Shown piece by piece: positions 22,996 to 30,735 of a DNA stretch of 39,541 bases. Source of the stretch: Desulfolucanica intricata (GTDB lineage: Bacteria > Bacillota > Desulfotomaculia > Desulfotomaculales > Desulfofarciminaceae); the NCBI RefSeq assembly GCF_001592105.1, contig NZ_BCWE01000025.1, forward strand, positions 1 to 39,541. The letters run 5' to 3'. Every line of letters begins with the position of its first letter. The first letter of the stretch is position 1. A program made the position numbers and the translations under genes. Under the pieces are notes generated by a model that was given only the letters and a program-made list of their open reading frames with translations, ran no database searches and had not been told where the DNA came from.

Positions 22996-23064
22996 CAACT
23001 GCATACATTTGAGGGATACATGTCTCCGCTGGAATATGAGCAAGCTTTTAAATTAGCTACCTAA
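22996..23064 (+). pseudogene. IS3-family OrfB C-terminal tail
   Basis: The plus strand reads QLHTFEGYMSPLEYEQAFKL then AT and stop. H...GYMSPxEYE is the terminal signature of IS3/IS150-type OrfB proteins. Only ~20 codons remain. It is followed 61 nt later by the hairpin at 23125. Confidence 0.65.
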
Positions 23065-23428
23065 TTAATTACATGCTTTTAGGTGAGCCTTTGAGGTTAT
23101 TCAATGCAAATCATCGCTTGTATAGTCTTGACAGCTGGGGTCCCCGGGCGTGGTATGATGTTAAACCGGCGGGGAAATATCTATCACATGCTTCCTGGAG
23201 CCGCCCCGTCGGTAGTTTAATAAAACCACGCACGGGGTGGGATGTCAAGACCGATGATTTGCTTCCTTTAGTGTGTTTTAGCAATTCTCTAAAAACAGGA
23301 GAAAACTCGCCATTCGTTGTGTCTATTTTTCCGGGGGAAGCTCATATATCCATATTTTCCATGGACAAATTGTGATAGAAATCTGTAGATTTCCCTTATT
23401 GGTTGCTCTCTGGGTAGTGTCGATACTC
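23065..23428. other. Gene-free stretch between IS3 tail and frameshifted gene
   Basis: Apart from the hairpin at 23125-23251 I see no gene. A plus-strand frame from 23073 is open for 100 codons, but it runs through the hairpin and has no recognisable protein features or ribosome-binding site. Confidence 0.5.
23125..23251. ncRNA. 127-nt nested hairpin downstream of an IS3 tail
   Basis: GTCTTGACA (23125-23133) pairs with TGTCAAGAC (23243-23251). Inside, CCCCG (23142-23146) pairs with CGGGG (23233-23237), CGTGG (23149-23153) with CCACG (23226-23230), and TTAAAC-CGGCGGGG with CCCCGTCGG-GTTTAA further in. The outer arms match those of the element at 15527-15633. The pairing is visible directly; function is unknown. 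Confidence 0.45.
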
Positions 23429-23840
23429 CTAGTGCTTTTGTGTATTTGCATAATTTTCTGAAAGTATTTCTCTCAACATACTAAATTGAAAATCCCATGT
23501 ATCATTTTTCCACTGAGAAAACTCAATAGGGTGATCGGCGAAATAAACAACTGCCACCGATAATTCAAGTGCAGAACGGAGAGACTGATAAGCTGACCTA
23601 TATTGGCTATGTATGCAAGCTGAAATAGATTGAATAAGATCAATAAAAATCTCTTCAAATATAGGTGTCATAATGCTCGCTGTGCTTCCCAAATCAGAAA
23701 CTGCTTGGCCAATGAAATAGCAGCAGCGGGATTTTCGCTCAAGTATACCAAACTCTGATGCCATTTCCTTTAATGATTCCTTAGCATTTTTTTTGAAGAA
23801 TTTTTACTGTACTTTCCAGAATTTCGCTTAATGAGAACAA
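23429..23840 (-). pseudogene. Hypothetical helical protein gene broken at an A8 tract
   Basis: The main frame (111 codons) reads MASEFGILERKSRCCYFIGQ, then FEEIFIDLIQSISACIHSQY and SLRSALELSVAVVYFADHPI. Upstream, another frame starts at TTG 23840 with SLSEILESTVKILQKK and would join as NAKESLKEMASEFG if one base in a run of eight A were changed. The helical pattern recalls HEPN-like or abortive-infection helical proteins, but I cannot assign the family. It lies beside the defence island. Confidence 0.45.
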
Positions 23841-24153
23841 TCCAACCTTGTAAGTTCCTAAATATTTATATTTTATAACATAATAAAATTTCGGAATGGG
23901 TTAGATAGATATTAATATATTATCTGTTTTTAAAATTGACATTGGTTTAAAAAATCCTTGATTGTTATAATTTATTGCTGAAAATTGTCAATTACCCTAA
24001 AACAATAATAACTACCACCTGGTGGTAGTAGTTAAAATATCTTCCTAATTAGTTTTAACTATATTTTAGGTAAAGAAATAAGAAATTATAAAACATAAAA
24101 TAGAAATACACAATTAACTAGCATTTAGAAATGTATTTTACATAATCAAATGG
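23841..24153. terminator. AT-rich intergenic region with palindromic terminator (24011-24029)
   Basis: ACTACCACC-T-GGTGGTAGT at 24011-24029 is a perfect 9-bp palindrome about 125 nt past the AIPR stop; on the minus strand it is followed by T-rich sequence. Nothing else was recognised in this very AT-rich stretch. Confidence 0.5.
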
Positions 24154-26307
24154 CTAGTTGTAACCCGATACTATGTCTTGAATAAATCCAAATATCCCTT
24201 TTTCTGTTTCAATACCTGCTGCCCAAAGTTTTGTTATCTGCATTTTACATGTATAACGATGTAAATCTTCTAATCCCTGTATGATTTTTTGGCGAGTATC
24301 TTTATGAGCAATAAATCTAGATCTATTACTTGCTGAACGGAAACTTTCAGCCCAAAAACTACTTAGCATTTCACTTACAACATGCCTGAAAGAATACCAA
24401 AGTACACAAAGAATATCTTCTTTTTCAAAGTCCTCATTTAAAACCTTCTTTTTAATGTCATTTGATGTGGATGTTTTATAAATAGATGATAGGACACCAT
24501 TTTGTAATAACTTTTGACCACTTTCATGAATACTAGATCCTAGTGCCCTAAATAGTGCATAACCCAAATATTCAACAAATGTAAATGACATACCCGACAA
24601 AGCTAACCCTAACAAATATTCACTATCCTGAGCCAATTCAGCTATAACTTCTTCTCTAGATTTTTTTGTTGGGTCAATTTTTAATCTATTGCAGGAATTT
24701 ATAAAGTTTTCTTTTGATGAAGGTGTAACACTCCTAGCAAAGTTGCGAACCAGGTATGACACAAGTAGTAATTCCGGTGCAGGTGCCATATTAAATGAAT
24801 CTTGACTTAAACTTGGTAAACTATACTTATATTCAAAACCATGTCGTTTAGGTCTATGTAAAAAAATTAAATTATACCAATCTTCTCTATCAAACAATTT
24901 GGATTTTTCATGAACAGCAATATCAGAAAATCCTATAAACGCCATCCAAGTTTGGGCAATACTTTCATTATCTACTACTCTCGCCTTTGAACGTAAATCT
25001 TTAGGATTTGCAAGAAAGTCTGCTTTCCTTTTATTTGGAAGCGTTCTCCACCTTTTAGGGTCCATAGCAAATGCTTCCCAAGCCCCCTGCTTTCTTTCGT
25101 AAAACCATCCTACTTCGGCAAACAATTTTTCATACAATACCTGCTCAGGATTGTTTGAAAGTAAATTTCTAGACTCCATTCTATTTTGAGTATTTGTTGC
25201 ACGGACAACTTTATCAACATTTTTAACTGCATTTGTATGCAGTAATCTAATAAGAACATAACAATTTTTTTCAAAGTCTTCTTTTTCTTCATTTGACAAT
25301 AGTTTGTTATAGGCTTCACTTATTGAAATTACTGTTTGTAGACCATTTACAATTCCAGGTTCTACTACCTTAAATGAGTTTCTATTTTTCGAGGGACTGA
25401 CATAGCTTTTACAAATAATTGTAACTCCATTGTTTAAATATCTAAATTCTTTTCTAGAAGAACGGTATTTTATAGACTCTTTTATTGCTGAATTAACCTT
25501 TGATTTTTTTATATTACATCTAACATTTGGTTCAAAAAGCTGATATCCAAAGTTTTGATAAGCTGAGACTAAATCAATAGCTGGACAATAAAAGAGGGCA
25601 CTATTTGAATTATTTAAACACTGTCCATTCTCTGCATGCAATTCAATCCAATTTTGCTTTTTGCCACTGATATTTTTCCACTCTCTATTCTCTTCACGCC
25701 ACCTTGCCTCTATAATATCAGATATGTTTATTAAATTAACCCTGAACTCTATTTTTACGTTTTCATGAATTTGTATTGGCATTGCGAGTGAACGTTTAAA
25801 AGCTTCGAATTCATCCATTGCCTGTTCAGTAAGGGTATTACCAATGATTATTAATCCTAAGTTGACTGTAATTAGACTTACTTCTTCATCACTATCCCCA
25901 ACAGCTAATCTTTTTGAACTGATGACGTGGTTCCACCGTTCTTTAAATCCTCTTAGTCTTTCATTATGTTCAGGTATGCCTTCTTCATCTGTAAGATATG
26001 TTTTTATTCTTATTAAATCCATTACACCTGTTTTATTAAAATTAGCTTGACTAATTTCTATCGGTTCTGTACTTTCAATACTTTTGACTTGAAATAAATC
26101 AAAACCACTACTTGTTGGAAACCAAAAGTCTAAACCTCTATCTCCTGAACCATCTACAAAATATTCATCATCTAACTCATATCCGAGCCATTTAGCAGCA
26201 ATTCTAGTGTAAGCAGATTCTAAACTCCTATTTGCTTCATTCATGTCTTCTAAAACTTCGTTAACAAAATGACCAATAATATTATGTTTATGTATATCAA
26301 AAATCAT
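24154..26307 (-). CDS. AIPR-family abortive-infection/phage-resistance protein with nuclease-like N-terminus
   Basis: A 717-aa protein. Residues ~25-80 contain GSGDRGLDFWFPTSSGFDLF followed by QVK: the D56/D60 and Q73-x-K75 arrangement resembles PD-(D/E)xK (Mrr-type) nucleases in the D...QxK form. The central AIPR domain has LVSAYQNFGYQLFEPNVRCN, FRYLNNGVTIICKSY and EPGIVNGLQTVISISEA. AIPR proteins are found in abortive infection and restriction loci. The C-terminal ~200 residues are helical and unassigned. The gene is much more AT-rich than the operon upstream. The ATG is preceded by GGTGGGTGG. It is separated from the helicase gene by ~490 bp of IS debris, so it may have its own promoter. 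Confidence 0.85.
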   Translation of the reverse strand: MIFDIHKHNIIGHFVNEVLEDMNEANRSLESAYTRIAAKWLGYELDDEYFVDGSGDRGLDFWFPTSSGFDLFQVKSIESTEPIEISQANFNKTGVMDLIRIKTYLTDEEGIPEHNERLRGFKERWNHVISSKRLAVGDSDEEVSLITVNLGLIIIGNTLTEQAMDEFEAFKRSLAMPIQIHENVKIEFRVNLINISDIIEARWREENREWKNISGKKQNWIELHAENGQCLNNSNSALFYCPAIDLVSAYQNFGYQLFEPNVRCNIKKSKVNSAIKESIKYRSSRKEFRYLNNGVTIICKSYVSPSKNRNSFKVVEPGIVNGLQTVISISEAYNKLLSNEEKEDFEKNCYVLIRLLHTNAVKNVDKVVRATNTQNRMESRNLLSNNPEQVLYEKLFAEVGWFYERKQGAWEAFAMDPKRWRTLPNKRKADFLANPKDLRSKARVVDNESIAQTWMAFIGFSDIAVHEKSKLFDREDWYNLIFLHRPKRHGFEYKYSLPSLSQDSFNMAPAPELLLVSYLVRNFARSVTPSSKENFINSCNRLKIDPTKKSREEVIAELAQDSEYLLGLALSGMSFTFVEYLGYALFRALGSSIHESGQKLLQNGVLSSIYKTSTSNDIKKKVLNEDFEKEDILCVLWYSFRHVVSEMLSSFWAESFRSASNRSRFIAHKDTRQKIIQGLEDLHRYTCKMQITKLWAAGIETEKGIFGFIQDIVSGYN

Positions 26308-26546
26308 TTTTTACCACCCACCAATTTTTTATACAGTTCTACTAATTTTCGTAATTATTGCTTAATATACCTTTAACTATTTACCATTACTATTTAAGCA
26401 TTTTGCATAATCCAAAAGCCAATAAAATCAAGGGTTCCAATGGCATATAAAAGGACTTCACCCCTTATTTTGTCGAATATTACAAGTACCACCCAATAAC
26501 AAACGACAAAAAACCAGAGGTGAAGCTACTTGTATATTCAACAACA
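26308..26546. other. Intergenic region upstream of AIPR
   Basis: AT-rich region that should hold the AIPR promoter. It contains an inverted pair (ACTTCACC near 26456 and GGTGAAG near 26518) that may be the end of the transposase remnant that follows. No gene was seen. Confidence 0.35.
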
Positions 26547-26696
26547 ATGCGTATATTTTCCTTTGAAGAAATCATGAAACTGCAACAGGAAACCCGTTTG
26601 GAGAAGATTTTTTACACCCTTGACCTTCGGCCCATCATTGATAACCTGGGAAAAAGCTCTTTAGGACGTACTGGATATGACTTTACCCCAGTTTGA
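26547..26696 (+). pseudogene. DDE transposase N-terminal fragment
   Basis: ATG-started 49-codon frame beginning MRIFSFEEIMKLQQETRLEK, then LDLRPIIDNLGKSSLGRTGY, the pattern of the N-terminus of IS4/IS1182-like DDE transposases. After GRTGYD the frame enters the IS3-type repeat and stops. The rest of the gene is missing. Confidence 0.6.
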
Positions 26697-26764
26697 TGGA
26701 CACGGTAAATGGCTGGTACAATAAAACCAGTGAGAGGGGTGTCCATCAAACTGGGGTAAAGTCA
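26678..26764. mobile_element. 87-bp MITE-like IS3 derivative
   Basis: 26-bp perfect terminal inverted repeats (26678-26703 starting TGACTTTACCCC; 26739-26764 ending GGGGTAAAGTCA) enclose 35 bp. The left 42 bp are identical to 2582-2623. The TGA...GGACAC layout matches IS3-subgroup ends. It is either a deletion derivative or a mobilisable mini-element. No clear 3-bp target duplication flanks it. Confidence 0.75.
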
Positions 26765-26795
26765 ATTTTCATCAGTACCCTATTCGTAAGCCGTT

Positions 26796-29700
26796 TCACA
26801 ACCTCAACCTTAAATCTTTCACTTCCTTTTTCAATCGCCCCAACACCCTATCCGCCGTCAGCGTACTCTTTTTAGCCTTCATACTTCCAGCAACACGTAC
26901 GGCGGCGTCAATGGCTGTGCGGCCCAGTATGCGCGGCACTCTAATATGTGCTTTATTGCCCACGGTTGGTATCTGACATTGAAAAAGCAAATCACTTTCC
27001 ACCGGTCGTAAAAGGTCTGCTGGCAGACCGGGTACGATAACATTTTCCCGGTCTTCAAAGAGTGATTCTACTTCCCGCATTGCCGGCCAGAAAAGAGCAC
27101 CTTCCCCGGCAGCCTTTGCCCTGTTGCCCAGTAAATCTTGAATGACCAGAAAGTTTAACATTTCCTGTGCCCTGGCAGCACGCACGTTTTCCCGCTCAAT
27201 ACGTTCTGCCGCTCGGCAGGGTTCAAATTCCTCAATAGCCATGTGTTCCAGTTGTCTTTGTATGGGTTCTACCTCAGCCTCGGTTAGACTCTCTTCTTCT
27301 GCCAAAACGATTTCTTTAAGGTCTTTCCACCCACGTACAAACCGCACCTCGCGGGCACCACCGGCACCACGACATGCAACAGCGTACCCCACTATTTCCA
27401 CGCCATCCATACCTCTTACCGGCACAGCAATTCTCCGTACACATCCAGGCAAGTCAAAACTATTCATATGGTCCAACACAGCATCAAAATACGGATCACC
27501 ATAGGAAGCAAAATGCACTCTATTTCCACCACCCGCCATACCCTCATCAAATAACTGGCGAGAAACGGTCAATACCGTCCCGTCCGGTACCCCACCAATA
27601 CCGGAAAGCCTGATTATTTGCTCACTTTTAACTGTATCAGCAGCACAGCCCAATTCCCTCAAATATTGAGATGAGCTCAATGCTTCCCATATTGCCGGCA
27701 AGTCTACAGGTACCGACGCCCGCTCGGCTTTCCGGGATATACGCATATATATTTCATATAGTTCTTGTGGGGGAATTTCCATGCGTTCTCTATATTTTTT
27801 CTGTTCTTTAACTCGCTCCAAGGCGCGGTACTCAAGTTCTTCCGGAGTAATTTCACCCGCAGCCAGTTGCTCAAAGTCTTCTGTTTCCAGAGGCAGCATT
27901 GAAATCTGCTGGGTGCCTACAATCATGCTGGCCTTAGCAAGGCGATCCAGCAAACGGCCATATACTATCTCTTCAACGCTGTCCACATAACACAAGTTTA
28001 ATACATATATATTTTTATGCTTTTGCCCTATACGGTCAATACGTCCTATACGCTGTTCCACTTTCATGGGGTTCCAACCCAGATCAAAATTAACCAAAAA
28101 GTCCGCAGTCTGTAGGTTAAGACCTTCCGCAGCGGCATCGGTACACACCAAAACGTCAATTTCTCCACATATAAACCGCTCTTTTACATCCTCCCGGTTT
28201 ACACTTATCATTTCTCCCCGTTGGGAGTCAAAATACTCCCCACCTTTACCCGAATATGTCCCAATGAGCATACCTGGATTACTCCGGCGCAGCCGGGACA
28301 CAATATCCTGCAGCGTATCATAAAAACGCGTAAAAATCACGGTCTGGCGAATACGCCCGGTCTGCCCATCCCGTCTCCTATCTAACCTCCGCAAGAGTTC
28401 TGTCATTTTTGAGGACGGCCCGGTTAAGTCAGACATTTCATCCAGCATAGCCTTTAGGCGGGTTCGCTCCCATTCCAGGTCCGGTTTTGTCCGGTTCTTT
28501 AAAAGAGATTGCACCGCCGCCGCATCGTCTTCATCTTCACCCCCATACCTGAAATCGTCAAAGAAGAAATCTTCCCCATCAGCTTCCTCGTTAATTTGGA
28601 GGGACTGGTGACGAAGAGTAGCCTCTACCTTACTCAGACGTCGCCTTAATGTCTCCCGAAATGCATAGAGACTGGAAGCAAATCTAAGCCGCAGCAAACT
28701 CAGTAAAAAACCGGCCATTTGTCGTGATTGATAATCCCCATGCCTATTGATTTGCCTGGCCAAACCACGGCAATAGTCCTCTAACTGGTCATAAATGCGC
28801 CGTTCCAGGGATGTAAAATATATGCGGGGTAAAGGTAGGATGTTTCGACGGGCCAGATTTTCCTGGAGCTGACCCTTATCACGATAAATCTCTAATAGCT
28901 GCCGGGTATGCCGCAGCATCACTCGCGCCAGCGGTGATGCTGTGAAAATCAGACGACTGATTAAATTTCGTTCACGCCCACGGGGATTGCGTCCCCTATC
29001 AAGCCACTGCCGGACAGTACTGCTTATACGGCCATCAATAACACATTCTTCAATAAAATTCCAGAGCAAGGGATCCTGCATCTTAACTGCCCCTACGGCT
29101 TGCCGTAAGAATTCCCATTCCTGTTGACTAAGCTCTTCACCATGCACCAGCCGGCCGAGAATTTCGTAATATTGCAGCGTTAAAGATGGGTCAAGCTGAA
29201 AAGCTCCTACACGGTTAGTGAGTGCCAAAAGATCACAGACTTCCACAGGGTTTATTTGCATCGGTGTAGCTGTAGCCAGCCATAAACTACGCACACTTTT
29301 CCGCAAGTAATCACTGATAGATGTATATAAATGCCCAAAATCCGGGGGTGCTCCGGGACCGCCGGTGGGGTTGCGTCTTCGCGCGGCATGTGCTTCATCC
29401 ACAAGAGCAATGTCAAAGGGCTTTGTGTGCAAAAGATCCCTGGCCCGGTCACGCCGGGCTAAAAGGCCGGTAGACACAATGGCCAGGTCCGGTTCGAAAA
29501 TGGACGCCGCCTGCAGGGTTTCCTCCGAGGGAAATATATACTCGTGAGAAGCACCTGGCCCAGTACGCACCAGGCCGAATGAGAGTAGTACCTTGGAGGC
29601 CATCTGCCGGTGCCACTGCCGGGTTAAACTCTTTGGCGCAGCAATAAGTATCCGCTTGACCAACCCCGATAGGTACAGAGAGCGGAAAGCAAGCCCGGCT

Positions 29701-30707
29701 TCAATAGTTTTGCCGAGACCAACCTCATCGCATAAAAGATATGAATGCGGCCAAGTTTCTACCAGCCGGCGCACCACCACCGCCTGATGTGGCCAGGGCT
29801 TTACCGGCGCTGTTTCCATACCTACCAGCCGCCCGCCGGGCATTTTAGGACCGTCACGCAGCACGGCAAAACGCAGGCGCTCCAAAACCGAAGGCGACCC
29901 AGCGCCTGCAGACACAGAACTGCTGCCGTCGATCTCCACCGGGCGATCAATGCCCTCTGCCAGTTTCACCAATTTATGCTGCACCGCTTCCGGAAGCGTC
30001 ATTACTAAAAGGTTACAGGACCTGCCGTTCCACAGATCTTCAAAGCTTTTTTCCGCATCATCAACCCTAACCCGTTCCGTCTCTCCCCACCAGTCACAAT
30101 GAACATCAATGTTTTCAGCATTTAAAACCAGAGCTGTTTTTGACTCGTTAAGAGTTCCCGAACCGTAAAGGCGGTTGCCAAATTCATCATGCAGCACAAA
30201 CCATTTTTCATGTACATAGCCATCCTCCACAGATTCAAAGGAAATAGGTTCCCCGGTCTTCCCATGTACCCGGAAGGCAACTCGCACCTCCAGATGGCCG
30301 TAGGACACCATCCAGGCCAAAAGCGTCATACCGTTTTTTACGTTCACCGGCCAGGATTCCGCCCCTTCAAGCTCAGTATTTAATTGTGTTTCCAGCCGCT
30401 TAGAATCCCCGTCTAAAATAGCCCGCACATCCCCTGGCTCCAAGTCGGCACCCACGATTAGTCGCATTTTGCCCTTCCGCCCTACAAAGGACGAGAATCC
30501 CTGGGAAGCGGCAGCCAAAGAAGATGACCGAAAATACCCGGCCATACGGTCATACCGCGCGGATAAGCTAAGAGCCGGGATATAGAAATCCTTCAATATA
30601 TTCACCGGCCGGCCATCAATGACAGTGGAAGAAGTTTTATAAGAAAGGAGCCAAGCGCGGGATCGCAGGCCTTTATTTTCAATAGTTTTGATGTACTGCT
30701 CCGTCAT
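26796..30707 (-). CDS. PLD-SNF2 helicase of an Hma-like defence operon
   Basis: A 1303-aa protein. The N-terminal ~230 residues form a PLD-like nuclease domain with VHEKWFVLHD (H166, K168) and GSGTLNES. An SNF2/RapA-type helicase follows: Walker A DEVGLGKTIEAG at ~327, DEAH at 437-440, motif III LATATPMQ, and C-terminal motifs DAAAEGLNLQ and QRIGRIDRIGQ near residue 900. The remaining ~380 residues are unassigned. The ATG has GTGAGG upstream and lies 28 nt after the methyltransferase stop. A single HxK motif suggests dimerisation for catalysis, or DNA binding. It resembles DISARM DrmD and the helicase of helicase-methylase-ATPase loci. Confidence 0.85.
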   Translation of the reverse strand: MTEQYIKTIENKGLRSRAWLLSYKTSSTVIDGRPVNILKDFYIPALSLSARYDRMAGYFRSSSLAAASQGFSSFVGRKGKMRLIVGADLEPGDVRAILDGDSKRLETQLNTELEGAESWPVNVKNGMTLLAWMVSYGHLEVRVAFRVHGKTGEPISFESVEDGYVHEKWFVLHDEFGNRLYGSGTLNESKTALVLNAENIDVHCDWWGETERVRVDDAEKSFEDLWNGRSCNLLVMTLPEAVQHKLVKLAEGIDRPVEIDGSSSVSAGAGSPSVLERLRFAVLRDGPKMPGGRLVGMETAPVKPWPHQAVVVRRLVETWPHSYLLCDEVGLGKTIEAGLAFRSLYLSGLVKRILIAAPKSLTRQWHRQMASKVLLSFGLVRTGPGASHEYIFPSEETLQAASIFEPDLAIVSTGLLARRDRARDLLHTKPFDIALVDEAHAARRRNPTGGPGAPPDFGHLYTSISDYLRKSVRSLWLATATPMQINPVEVCDLLALTNRVGAFQLDPSLTLQYYEILGRLVHGEELSQQEWEFLRQAVGAVKMQDPLLWNFIEECVIDGRISSTVRQWLDRGRNPRGRERNLISRLIFTASPLARVMLRHTRQLLEIYRDKGQLQENLARRNILPLPRIYFTSLERRIYDQLEDYCRGLARQINRHGDYQSRQMAGFLLSLLRLRFASSLYAFRETLRRRLSKVEATLRHQSLQINEEADGEDFFFDDFRYGGEDEDDAAAVQSLLKNRTKPDLEWERTRLKAMLDEMSDLTGPSSKMTELLRRLDRRRDGQTGRIRQTVIFTRFYDTLQDIVSRLRRSNPGMLIGTYSGKGGEYFDSQRGEMISVNREDVKERFICGEIDVLVCTDAAAEGLNLQTADFLVNFDLGWNPMKVEQRIGRIDRIGQKHKNIYVLNLCYVDSVEEIVYGRLLDRLAKASMIVGTQQISMLPLETEDFEQLAAGEITPEELEYRALERVKEQKKYRERMEIPPQELYEIYMRISRKAERASVPVDLPAIWEALSSSQYLRELGCAADTVKSEQIIRLSGIGGVPDGTVLTVSRQLFDEGMAGGGNRVHFASYGDPYFDAVLDHMNSFDLPGCVRRIAVPVRGMDGVEIVGYAVACRGAGGAREVRFVRGWKDLKEIVLAEEESLTEAEVEPIQRQLEHMAIEEFEPCRAAERIERENVRAARAQEMLNFLVIQDLLGNRAKAAGEGALFWPAMREVESLFEDRENVIVPGLPADLLRPVESDLLFQCQIPTVGNKAHIRVPRILGRTAIDAAVRVAGSMKAKKSTLTADRVLGRLKKEVKDLRLRL

Positions 30708-30735
30708 ACTTTCGCCTCACAAACATTGCACATTA

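Noticed and set aside
23073-23375. 100-codon plus-strand frame after the IS3 tail
   Set aside because: It passes through both arms of the 23125-23251 hairpin and has no ribosome-binding site or recognisable composition.
26796-30500. Numerous long plus-strand frames opposite the helicase, methylase and ATPase genes
   Set aside because: They lie antisense to genes with clear domain motifs, lack ribosome-binding sites and show no protein-like motifs; they result from the higher GC content.
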